Source: Actinobacillus indolicus | GTDB lineage: Bacteria; Pseudomonadota; Gammaproteobacteria; Enterobacterales; Pasteurellaceae | NCBI RefSeq assembly: GCF_004519515.1 | Contig: NZ_CP038145.1 | Span: 248,001 to 312,000, forward strand | Length of the DNA: 64,000 bases | Reading direction: 5' to 3' | Shown here: positions 29,501 to 34,941 of the stretch, piece after piece | Position numbering within the stretch: position 1 is the first letter of the stretch | How the letters are laid out: each line of letters starts with the position of its first letter | Notes under the pieces: generated by a model | Seen by the model: the letters and a program-made list of their open reading frames with translations, nothing else | The model's database searches: none | What the model was told of the DNA's origin: nothing | Made by a program: the position numbers and the translations under genes

Positions 29501-30456
29501 CCATCTAGGTCAATACCGTTTTCAGCAAGCGGTACTCCAACAATGCCTTGGTACTTATCCTTATTAGTTTGGTTAGCTGCAGTACCCATGTCATTACCAC
29601 CGATAGCAACCGATGAATGACCCGCGACTGTTTGAGCACCAATAGCAATTGACTGATCACCAATAGCACGAGAATCAAAGCCAATTGCAGTCACTTCATT
29701 TGATACCAAAGTACCAACTCTGGTGCCAGCAGCATCGGTAATACCTGCACGGTACATTAGCTTATCAGCAGTAAGGCCACCTGATTCGGTATTATAATCA
29801 GCGTTGGTAGTGCTAATAGTAGAATCAGCTGCGCCAGTCAGTAATCCACCTAATGAGTTAGAGCCAATAGCAGTTGAACCCTTGCTTTGACCGTTAGCAG
29901 TATTGCGGATTAATGCGTCGGTACCAATAACCACCAAGCCTGCTTGGTTTCTCACTGCTGCATTTTGCGCCGCTGTTGCATTTGTACCAACCACAACTGC
30001 ACTTGAGTTTGCGACTTTGGCATCCATACCAATTGCGACGCCTTTCAGGGAATCTACAACTGATGCGTTATTACCAATCGCGGTGCCGCCTGACTGTCTG
30101 ATTAAGCCTACGTTAGTGGTATCAAACGAAACTTTGGCACCCTGACCAATTGCTGTACCTCTATCTTGATTGGTTACAGATGCGCCACTTGATGTTGCAA
30201 TATCACCAGCACTGACAGTTGGGTTTGTGGCAGACCATGTGCCTACCTTAACTTCACCCAAACCACTCACAGGATCACCACCCACAGCCATCGCCGCATA
30301 AGCAGAACCTGATGTTGCTACTACAGCGATTGCCGCTGCTAATGCAGACTTCGCTGTGCGTAATGATTTTGTTTTGCCTTTTGAACGTGAAAGTTCAGAC
30401 GTCGCCACCCAACTTTGCGTTGCGTGGTTCCAAATCACTTTAAAAATTTTATTCAT
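20545..30456 (-). CDS. Giant trimeric autotransporter adhesin (YadA/Hia type)
   Basis: A 3303-residue surface adhesin that should form a trimer and secrete its own stalk (type Vc). Residues 1-55 are an extended signal peptide with the ESPR start (M-N-K-I-F-K-V-I-W-N). Residues 60-590 and 625-1270 are YadA-like head repeats (A-x-A-I-G motifs), each ending in a neck with D-A-I-N-G-S-Q-L-Y. The first head has a dockerin-like calcium loop at 316-327; the second is interrupted by an Ala-rich coiled coil at about 997-1112. From 1306 to about 3150 the stalk is built of Trp-ring/GIN-like repeats (L-V-N-A-T-T-V-A-D-A-I-N-A-S-G-W), including two nearly identical 496-residue blocks. A final neck and a four-strand YadA anchor ending in G-I-G-Y-Q-W close the protein. 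AGGA lies 12 bases before the ATG. The ligand is unknown. Confidence 0.97.
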   Translation of the reverse strand: MNKIFKVIWNHATQSWVATSELSRSKGKTKSLRTAKSALAAAIAVVATSGSAYAAMAVGGDPVSGLGEVKVGTWSATNPTVSAGDIATSSGASVTNQDRGTAIGQGAKVSFDTTNVGLIRQSGGTAIGNNASVVDSLKGVAIGMDAKVANSSAVVVGTNATAAQNAAVRNQAGLVVIGTDALIRNTANGQSKGSTAIGSNSLGGLLTGAADSTISTTNADYNTESGGLTADKLMYRAGITDAAGTRVGTLVSNEVTAIGFDSRAIGDQSIAIGAQTVAGHSSVAIGGNDMGTAANQTNKDKYQGIVGVPLAENGIDLDGDGRMTAADWWETTYAKDGSVAIGQKAHSNELFGTAIGTSAFVEAGAELGTAIGTGARVGNQTVSTAGAMTAKSEKSTKGGVAIAAGAVAEGDFTTAVGTGANALEVNATALGYKALANATNATAVGAAAIAAADNALAYGANATAYAANSVAIGTNATVTSTGESSIAFGSNTNVSGERSVALGNNITALSTNGSVVLGDSSTEVVTTQQTEADGTVKNVTAGTDGMTVTPVETVKSVTIGSGAATLTYDGFAGQVSDAGQYVSVGRKDAERQIKNVAPGAITNVSTDAINGSQLYAALDVLGSQVGQIYFHTNNGTNANTGDKVENIGNITEAAGAQGLYSTTAGVKSTATSEYGIAYGYNSTAKGSSGKSGGAISLGSNTLAYDGSIALGINTTVKGNDATGAIGAIAIGRNAHIDVEDGSASSSIAIGNGTFASGSRTGYATAYNKDRVALGVSTAVGDHAYATNGAAAFGQIANAIGQNATALGHVATASGNWSTATGYTTTASGQHATATGAYSVASGDSSSAFGHRATAEAGLSFAAGPGARVIEKAGEGIAIGMNALTEDKLSTSIGSKANARGQGSISFGANSQTTENANASIAMGSWAFANGFSSMATGHNSAAWANRSMAAGNQSMAVATNASASGVQSVASGERGIAIGTDAAAGLSRADADALPGMQSTYVRNRNSYLSAQNALATRNEELAAAQANATEADAAAAAAAAVAALDPTNADAIKNVENTAAAAAKAKEALQKATANATSAQGNLTTAQANFENIEKQLTAKLDALKASSKVDTIAIGTNTTVTGEASIAIGRNSNVTGTESIAVGVGHVVEANNAGTFGDLNYIRAGADRSYAFGNNNTITTADTFVLGSNVSRNADGTDNAVGTVANSVYLGNGTEATAGAAVGTPVLNTDQVAGTTTTAGDKGTVTEAKVANITYGGFAGATANGVVSVGAAGAERRVQNVAAGEISKTSTDAINGSQLYFVYEQAAKPLTITANTNKDTDAETLDKTYKAGDGTQQQLGETLAIIGATTAVANIARDTAAPTAGTYSAKNVQTVVSDNEVQIQIAEKPEFKEITVKSDVTDTNPVVISSGTGNTGGTISNLTTTLPEPSTINGGESGTAPANPVTTNAATLGDVLNAGWNLQGDTKAVDLVKPYDTVNFIDGMGTNVTVSTGDQKTSTIKVDINLADPNLTTTVGDTKLTDGTDGKDGKVEAPTTGGDKLVNATTVADAINASGWNAKSGGNKADGDMADATLINPSEEVTFTAGKNLTVKRVNNEFTFATAEDVDFNSTTVGNAGDKITIGNVGGKNVVGNLDTTIAAPTTSNNPADKPTGNALKNAATLGDVLNAGWNLKENGTPKDVVTPYDTVNFVNGNGTTVTVTPSADGTSNEIKVDVNLADPNLTTTVGDTKLTNGTDGKDGKIDAPAAADGNKLVNATTVADAINASGFTLKSSENGGTKVSGTDEVINPGDVIDMAAGKNMTVKQDADGKITYATAEDVDFNSVTVSNGTTPAVKLVNEGPLAANNNPVAPTSSLNITNVDGKPTQLTGVGSVLNTTPVGTNVNTGGTATPGTSPLVNLTGLAGNILNSAATVRDLANMGWVVSTETGGYKDTVKNANEVKFIAGSDRVSVTGETNATSGVREITIDLADVKATEVTDPNNATTATGDINFADTATTNVTVNPNTGVITVDAKTTTLEPKANGSITSPADATEGAKLVNATTVANAINNSGWNAKSGGNKADGDMADATLINPSEEVTFTAGKNLTVKRVNNEFTFATAEDVDFKSVTVGNPGDKITIGNVGGKNVVGNLDTTIQAPTTSNNPADKPTGNALKNAATLGDVLNAGWNLKENGTPKDVVTPYDTVNFVNGNGTTVTVTPSADGTSNEIKVDVNLADPNLTTTVGDTKLTNGTDGKDGKIDAPAAADGNKLVNATTVADAINASGFTLKSSENGGTKVSGTDEVINPGDVIDMAAGKNMTVKQDADGKITYATAEDVDFNSVTVSNGTTPAVKLVNEGPLAANNNPVAPTSSLNITNVDGKPTQLTGVGSVLNTTPVGTNVNTGGTATPGTSPLVNLTGLAGNILNSAATVRDLANMGWVVSTETGGYKDTVKNANEVKFIAGSDRVSVTGETNATSGVREITIDLADVKATEVTDPNNATTATGDINFADTATTNVTVNPNTGVITVDAKTTTLEPKANGSITSPADATEGAKLVNATTVANAINNSGWNAKSGGNKADGDMADATLINPSEEVTFTAGKNLTVKRVNNEFTFATAEDVDFNSVTVGNVGDKITIGNVGGKNVVGNLDTTIQAPTTSNNPADKPTGDALNNAATLGDVLNAGWNLKENGTAKDVVTPYDTVNFVNGTGTTVNITNTDGATSVVKVDVKVDDKTIKVNQTTGALEAVKPTITSGADGDINFTNTTTANVTVSPAGDISVNVNTGTSSVSDGTAKDAAGNTIPAGKAVADITNGTVATISDVVNTINNVYWNTVAGKVAGSTGESTSDATAKVKAGDTVTLNAGNNIRIEQTGTTFNISTTENVTFTNTNVTNNLTVAGNTTVSNFTVKPSSTIDMGNNIIGNVSAGVKDTDAVNVSQLNATTAALKWKMTGNNNATNATAVGSQTVSFNNGNGTTAVVDGTNVTYNVDFGSANANTTTGLVNEGDISPTKVASTQTVADAINGSGWKTTDKDGNTLLVNPGDTVNYVNGNGTTANITTSKDASGKDVVNVTFDVKTANATTTNANGSIAAPTDGANFVNATTLVNTVNNASWNVNSAAVEGTTGKLVDTSDKTASKVKAGDTVNVNAGNNIEITRNGNNIAVATSMTPTFTSVQVGGATGPVISGDVNGDVKVAKKDGSAAKITNVAPGTISSTSTDAVNGSQLYSLAGDINNKFGDVHNKINRNNKDLRAGIAGANAAAGLPQVYIPGKSMVAASAGTFKGQSAVAVGYSRASDNGKLILKLQGNANTRGDVGGSVGIGYQW
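22649..25524 (-). repeat. 1488-bp-period internal tandem duplication in the adhesin
   Basis: Bases 22649-24036 recur at 24137-25524, an offset of 1488 (496 codons). In the stretches I compared base by base I found a single difference, A at 23854 versus G at 25342. The 100 bases between the blocks align with the same offset but with several changes (for example 22628-22629, 22642, 22648). A more diverged third relative continues beyond 25525. Confidence 0.93.
27121..27468 (-). other. Alanine-rich coiled-coil insertion in the adhesin head
   Basis: Residues about 997-1112 break the A-I-G head-repeat pattern with a low-complexity Ala/Asn/Glu/Lys segment, including a run of eight alanines, and heptad-like spacing of A and L. 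The head pattern (D-T-I-A-I-G-T-N) resumes directly afterwards. Confidence 0.8.
29476..29511 (-). other. Dockerin / EF-hand-like calcium loop in the adhesin head
   Basis: Residues 316-327 read D-L-D-G-D-G-R-M-T-A-A-D. Positions 1, 3, 5, 9 and 12 carry D, D, D, T and D with Gly at 6, the ligand pattern of dockerin-type calcium loops. It lies in a non-repeat insert between two A-I-G head repeats. Confidence 0.7.
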
Positions 30457-30500
30457 TAAATTAATGTTTCCTAACTAATTAAAAGAAGGGTTATTAATTG

Positions 30501-30604
30501 TTTTTCTATTTTTTAGATTTTTAGAAAATAGAAAAATAAACATGAAGACAAACTTCAACTGCATTTGTCTATACATCAAATCTATTTGAAAAAATACAAA
30601 TAGA
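30501..30604 (-). promoter_or_regulatory. Three tandem stem-loops in the adhesin mRNA leader
   Basis: Three perfect inverted repeats follow one another: 30581-30588 / 30597-30604 (8 bp, 8-nt loop), 30546-30552 / 30564-30570 (7 bp, 11-nt loop) and 30501-30512 / 30525-30536 (12 bp, 12-nt loop). The last ends 44 bases before the start codon. Together they would structure most of an about 155-nt 5' leader. Confidence 0.6.
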
Positions 30605-30617
30605 ATTGGTCTATATA

Positions 30618-30646
30618 ACTATACAAAAGAATCAAAAAGATAGCAA
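30618..30646 (-). promoter_or_regulatory. Candidate sigma-70 promoter of the adhesin
   Basis: On the minus strand TTGCTA (30641-30646) and TATAGT (30618-30623) are separated by exactly 17 bases: 4/6 and 5/6 matches to the -35 and -10 consensus. The start would be near 30611. Confidence 0.55.
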
Positions 30647-30665
30647 AGGGAAATACAAGATATTA

Positions 30666-30682
30666 CAATTCTATGAGAATTG
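30666..30682. promoter_or_regulatory. Operator-like palindrome upstream of the adhesin promoter
   Basis: CAATTCT-ATG-AGAATTG, a perfect 7-bp inverted repeat with a 3-base centre, 19 bases upstream of the candidate -35 box. Size and spacing suit a dimeric regulator; which one is unknown. Confidence 0.45.
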
Positions 30683-30880
30683 CATATTTATTAAACGAAA
30701 TGCAAATAAAAAAACACAATTAAAGATTAATAAACAACCTATTAGCAAATATTTACAATAATGACAAATGATTATTTTTTATGACTTAAACGCACTATTA
30801 TTAATCAAAAAATATATATATCGTGCTTCTATCCATATTTATATTCTATAGGGTGAGCAAGCATACCCACCCTACGTAGC

Positions 30881-31426
30881 TTAAATAAACTTAGGTAAAT
30901 CAGCCAAACTATCGATGACTCTATCTGCTTTCGCGATGCCCTCATCCGTTACCGCTTTGCCTGTACGAACTAAAATTTTGGTTTTTACACCTGCATTTTC
31001 TGCTGCCAACATATCTTCCAATTTGTCACCGACCATCACCGATTGTGCAGGGTCGATATCCAAATCCTTTATCGCTTGCAAAAACATTCCAGCCTTCGGC
31101 TTACGGCAGTCACACTCTTCCCGATATTCACCTTTCCCTTCAGGGTGATGTGGACAATAGTAAATACCATCCAGCACAACGCCATAATCTTCATCCAGCG
31201 ACCAATCCATCCATTCAGTTAATCGGTGAAACTGTGCTTCACTAAAATACCCCCTTGCAATGCCCGATTGGTTGGTGACAAGGACAAGTAAATAGCCTTT
31301 GTCTTGGAGTTTTTTTAATGCGTTGCCTACTCCTTCAATGAATTGGAAATCATCAATTGTATGTACATAGCCGTGATCGATGTTGATCGTGCCGTCTCTA
31401 TCCAAAAAAATTGCTTTCTTTGCCAT
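30881..31426 (-). CDS. gmhB: D-glycero-beta-D-manno-heptose 1,7-bisphosphate 7-phosphatase
   Basis: A 181-residue HAD-family phosphatase that makes heptose 1-phosphate for LPS core synthesis. The HAD nucleophile motif F-L-D-R-D-G-T-I-N is at residues 7-15 (Asp9 and Asp11), and the cysteine/histidine zinc site C-P-H-H-P...C-D-C-R-K-P, specific to GmhB, lies near the middle. Two ATGs stand side by side (31429 and 31426) after AAGGG; the second has better spacing and gives the usual Met-Ala-Lys start, but the first cannot be excluded. It follows bcp by a few bases, in a hemW-bcp-gmhB order on the minus strand. Confidence 0.94.
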   Translation of the reverse strand: MAKKAIFLDRDGTINIDHGYVHTIDDFQFIEGVGNALKKLQDKGYLLVLVTNQSGIARGYFSEAQFHRLTEWMDWSLDEDYGVVLDGIYYCPHHPEGKGEYREECDCRKPKAGMFLQAIKDLDIDPAQSVMVGDKLEDMLAAENAGVKTKILVRTGKAVTDEGIAKADRVIDSLADLPKFI

Positions 31427-31431
31427 CATTA

Positions 31432-31895
31432 TTACCCTTTTAAAAAATCGACAATGAGCTGGTGATGTTGGCTCGTTTTAAATTTGTCAAATACCGCCAC
31501 GATCTTACCGCTTGTATCAATCAAAAAGCTGATACGATGAATGCCGTCATAGGTTTTTCCTAAAAATTTCTTCTCTCCCCATACACCAAAAGCGTCTGCG
31601 ACTTGATGTTCAGGATCGGATAGTAGGGCGAAATTCAGAGCTTTTTTCTCCACAAACTGCGCTAATTTTTTTGGCTGATCAGGGCTTATGCCTAACACAA
31701 CCACATTTAATGCATCTAGTTCATCTTTGCTGTCCCTTAAGCCACACGCTTGTGTGGTACAGCCAGGGGTTAGTGCTTTTGGATAAAAATAAACGAGAAC
31801 ATATTTATCTTGAAATTGGGAAAGAGAGACGCTTTCGCCATTTTGATTCAGTAAGGTAAATTGGGGGCGGTATCGCCTACTTTAAGTGTATTCAT
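31432..31895 (-). pseudogene. bcp: Thioredoxin-dependent thiol peroxidase Bcp, frameshifted
   Basis: From the ATG at 31895 the frame reads M-N-T-L-K-V-G-D-T-A-P and then runs into a stop; from about 31863 onward a second frame gives Q-F-T-L-L-N-Q-N-G-E-S through the peroxidatic T-P-G-C-T-T-Q-A-C motif to the stop at 31432. Joining them needs one extra base in the C run (G5 at 31863-31867 on the + strand; six would restore it), giving a normal 154-residue Bcp. The downstream frame has no good start codon before residue 65, so an intact peroxidase is not made from this sequence as given. It could be a true mutation, a slippage state, or a homopolymer sequencing error. Confidence 0.85.
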
Positions 31896-31913
31896 TGGTA
31901 AAATTCCATTAAA

Positions 31914-31951
31914 AACAGACCGCTTGTATATTACTACACAAGCGGTCTGTT
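31914..31951. terminator. Uptake-sequence hairpin after hemW
   Basis: Two inverted uptake sequences form a perfect 14-bp stem (31914-31927 / 31938-31951) with a 10-nt loop and flanking A and T runs: a good terminator between hemW and bcp. Confidence 0.75.
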
Positions 31952-31978
31952 TTGGACAAAGTTTTGCAAATTTCCGGC

Positions 31979-32132
31979 ATTATGTAGCAGTTGCAAAAAA
32001 TTAATTTTAGGAAAATTTATGTAGGGGTGGGGTTTATCCCCACCCGTAAGCCCTGATGTTAGAACAAGATTCGGGCGGGGATAAACCCCGCCCCTACGAA
32101 AATATTTAATGTTTATGCAAGTGCTACATAAT
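31979..32132. mobile_element. Small palindromic inverted-repeat element, copy 1 (MITE-like)
   Basis: A 154-bp element with 17-bp terminal inverted repeats (A-T-T-A-T-G-T-A-G-C-A-G/C-T-T-G-C-A, 16/17 matching). It encloses two G/C-rich hairpins around GGGGTGGG...CCCACCC and GGGCGGGG...CCCCGCCC, separated by about 35 bases. No reading frame is present. It matches the element at 37991-38145 in inverted orientation. Confidence 0.75.
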
Positions 32133-32168
32133 ACTGCAAATTTCCTTTTGTTTATAAAGCACCTAGGC

Positions 32169-33328
32169 TTAATCTGCCAAAAACCCTTCCAACAATTCAT
32201 TTAAAAACAGTTTGCCGTGTTGGGTGATTTGCCAATGGGTTGCCGTTTCAGTGATGAAATTTTTCGCTAATGCCCAATCCATTGTCGGTTGAACGATATG
32301 TCTATCTAATCCTGTATAGGCTTCAAATTCTGCTTTTGGTGTAGCTTCAAGTAGGCGGAAACGGTTCATAAAAAATTCAAACGGTCGATCATCCAATGCT
32401 ATCAGCTCTTGTTGATAGCGATATTCACCACGCATATAGCCTTTAGGGTGCTTAGTTTTACTGAAGCGGTAAATCTCCCCCGTTGGATAGCTGATTTTCC
32501 CATGTGCGCCACAGCCAATCGCTAAATAATCGCCAAACCGCCAATAATTGAGATTATGTTGGCATTGATAGCCTTTTTTCGCATAGGCAGACGTTTCGTA
32601 CTGTTCGTAACCCGCTTGTGTTAAAAGCTGATGTCCTTGCTCAAAAATTTCCCACAGTTCGTCATCATCGGGCAAGGTTGGCTGACGGTAATAGAACATC
32701 GTATTCGGCTCAATCGTCAGTTGATACCACGACAAATGGGGAGGATTTAACGCAATCCCTTGACCTAAATCATTTAACGCTTGTGCCACCGACTGATTTG
32801 GCAAACCGTGCATCAGATCAATGTTAAAACTTTTCAGCCCTGCATTTGCAGAATTTTGTGCAAATCTGACCGCTTGTATCGCTTCTTGACTGTCGTGAAT
32901 TCTCCCTAGTTTCAACAATTTTTCAGGTTCAAAACTTTGAATCCCCATTGAAATTCGATTAACACCGCCTTGAGCATAGCCAATAAAACGCTCTGCTTCT
33001 GCCGTACCTGGGTTGGCTTCTAAGGTAATTTCACAATATTCGTTAAAAGCAATTCGCTGACGAATTTCAGCCAATAAATAAGCAATGCCTTCCGCCGAAA
33101 AAAGACTCGGCGTACCGCCACCGATAAAAATCGAGTGAATTTTACGTTCGCCAATCGCTGTTTTATAGGTGGCTAGATCCTGCTCTAAATCCATTAACAG
33201 ATGTTGGATATATTCCTGTTCAGGAATAACGCCTTTCTGGGCATGAGAGTTGAAATCACAGTAAGGGCATTTCTGCACGCACCATGGAATATGGATATAA
33301 AGGCTTAGGGGGGGAGGGTTAGGTTCAT
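32169..33328 (-). pseudogene. hemW: Heme chaperone / radical SAM protein HemW, frameshifted near the start
   Basis: The body from 33278 down is an intact HemW (YggW): I-F-I-G-G-G-T-P-S-L-F and the C-terminal HemN-like domain. The open frame starts only at Gln/Lys just before C-P-Y-C, after the first cysteine of the C-x3-C-x2-C Fe-S motif. The missing part is present upstream: with one extra C in the run at 33308-33314 (seven G on the + strand, eight needed) an ATG at 33328 gives M-N-L-T-L-P-P-L-S-L-Y-I-H-I-P-W-C-V-Q-K-C, the family N-terminus, and a 386-residue protein. As given, a stop blocks that frame, and a GTG start at 33278 would lose the first ligand cysteine. Confidence 0.85.
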
Positions 33329-33367
33329 TGTTTTCATTGAGTTATATTGGAAAGCGTAAAATCACAT

Positions 33368-33435
33368 GTAGGGGCAAATGATATTTGCCCCAAAACAATC
33401 ATAAGAACATCAGGGCGAATGTAATTCGCCCCTAC
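33368..33435. repeat. Paired-hairpin repeat related to the MITE-like element
   Basis: Two hairpins (33371-33379 / 33383-33391 and 33413-33420 / 33424-33431) lie between GTAGGGGC and GCCCCTAC, the same architecture as the two full copies but with A/T-rich instead of G/C-rich loops and without clear terminal repeats. Confidence 0.6.
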
Positions 33436-33483
33436 AAATGGATATTTAAACGTTGTATAACGTGTTACATCATACTAAAAAAA

Positions 33484-34863
33484 TTAATCACAAGGTACGA
33501 TTTTAATCGCTAATCCGCCCGTTGATGTTTCACGGTATTTCGCATTCATATCTTTGCCTGTTTCGTACATAGTTTCAATCACTTTATCCAAAGTAACACG
33601 TGGTTGAGTTGTACGACGCAGTGCCATACGGCTTGCGTTAATTGCTTTCACCGATGCAATCGCATTGCGTTCAATACAAGGTACTTGAACTTGTCCACCC
33701 ACAGGATCGCAAGTTAAACCAAGATTATGCTCCATCGCAATTTCTGCCGCCATACAAACTTGGTCTGGTGTGCCTCCCATAATCTCGGCTAAACCTGCCG
33801 CAGCCATAGAACAAGCCACGCCCACTTCACCTTGACAACCGACTTCTGCCCCTGAAATTGACGCATTCATTTTATAAAGTGAACCAATCACACTCGCCGC
33901 TAACAAATAGCGTTCTGTTGTTTCTTGGGTTAATTCGCCGACAAACTGACGATAATAAGCCAATACCGCTGGTACAATACCGCAAGCGCCATTGGTTGGT
34001 GCAGTCACTACTCTGCCCCCCGCAGCATTTTCTTCATTCACCGCTAAAGCGTACATATTGATCCAGTCAATAATTTGCATTGGATCGTTATTGAGTTTAC
34101 TCGTTGCTTCTAATGTTCTGCGTAGCGATGGCGCACGGCGAATCACTTTTAACGGACCAGGTAATAACCCTTCGGTGTGTAAACCATGTTCAATACAGTC
34201 ATCCATGGTTTTCCATACTTTTGCTAGATAATCGCTGATCTCTTGTTTTGGGCGTAATGCTAATTCATTTTTCCAAACAAGGCTCGAAATTGGCAAGCCA
34301 TTGGCTTTACAATGTTTCAAAATATCTTCTGCATTTTTATAAGGGAAAGGCACTTCCACACTGCTGTTTTTGACATTATCAAAGTTTTCATCATCCACAA
34401 TAAATCCACCGCCAATCGAATAATAGGTTTTGCTCAATACCAATTCCCCTTTAGAGAAAGCATTAAAAGTCACCCCATTTTCATGGCGTGGTAAAAAGTC
34501 ATAATGGAACGGCATATCCGCAAAAAAATCAAAGGTAATTGTTTTAGCGTGTTCTGGTCGAGCTTCTGCAAGGCATAAATTTTGATGCTGTTTGACATCG
34601 CTTACGACCGTATCAATACGCTCAATATCTACATTGTCTGGCAAATAGCCCATTAATCCCATAATAATCGCAGTATCCGTACTGTGCCCTCGCCCAGTCA
34701 ACGCTAACGAGCCGTAGACATCGACTTGCAAGCGGTCAGTTTCTGCCAATTTTTTGCAATCAACTAAGAGATCAATAAATTCCTTACCCGCTTTCATCGG
34801 GCCAACGGTATGGGAACTTGAAGGCCCAATTCCCACTTTAAACATATCAAATACACTAATCAT
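33484..34863 (-). CDS. sdaA: L-serine dehydratase (iron-sulfur)
   Basis: A 459-residue single-chain L-serine ammonia-lyase that turns serine into pyruvate and ammonia with a catalytic 4Fe-4S cluster. The beta domain opens M-I-S-V-F-D-M-F-K-V-G-I-G-P-S-S-S-H-T; the alpha domain has P-T-N-G-A-C-G-I-V-P and L-T-C-D-P-V-G-G-Q-V-Q-V-P-C with cluster cysteines. The ATG at 34863 was chosen; the frame also has a GTG at 34872. It follows the serine permease sdaC, with a hairpin between, forming a serine uptake-and-degradation pair. Confidence 0.95.
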   Translation of the reverse strand: MISVFDMFKVGIGPSSSHTVGPMKAGKEFIDLLVDCKKLAETDRLQVDVYGSLALTGRGHSTDTAIIMGLMGYLPDNVDIERIDTVVSDVKQHQNLCLAEARPEHAKTITFDFFADMPFHYDFLPRHENGVTFNAFSKGELVLSKTYYSIGGGFIVDDENFDNVKNSSVEVPFPYKNAEDILKHCKANGLPISSLVWKNELALRPKQEISDYLAKVWKTMDDCIEHGLHTEGLLPGPLKVIRRAPSLRRTLEATSKLNNDPMQIIDWINMYALAVNEENAAGGRVVTAPTNGACGIVPAVLAYYRQFVGELTQETTERYLLAASVIGSLYKMNASISGAEVGCQGEVGVACSMAAAGLAEIMGGTPDQVCMAAEIAMEHNLGLTCDPVGGQVQVPCIERNAIASVKAINASRMALRRTTQPRVTLDKVIETMYETGKDMNAKYRETSTGGLAIKIVPCD

Positions 34864-34887
34864 AATATCCACACTTTTTAAAATAAA

Positions 34888-34915
34888 TTCCCCCTACCCA
34901 AAGTGGCAGGGGGAA
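34888..34915 (-). terminator. Hairpin between sdaC and sdaA
   Basis: An 8-bp stem with five G-C pairs (34888-34895 / 34908-34915), followed on the minus strand by a T-rich stretch. It may partly terminate the sdaC transcript and so set the sdaC:sdaA ratio, or shield the mRNA 3' end. Confidence 0.6.
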
Positions 34916-34941
34916 GAAAAATTTCGGCTATTGTAACGGTT

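Larger units (their letters stand above)
30457..30880. other. 424-bp AT-rich intergenic region upstream of the adhesin
   Basis: No open frame or RNA gene was recognised. The adhesin-proximal half holds a promoter-like pair and four inverted repeats described separately. The half next to gmhB (about 30690-30880) is plain AT-rich sequence with no structure I could support. Confidence 0.7.

Noticed and set aside
33278..33286. GTG at 33278 as the genuine hemW start
   Set aside because: It would drop the first cysteine of the Fe-S motif, and upstream sequence matches the family N-terminus in another frame, so a frameshift is the better reading.
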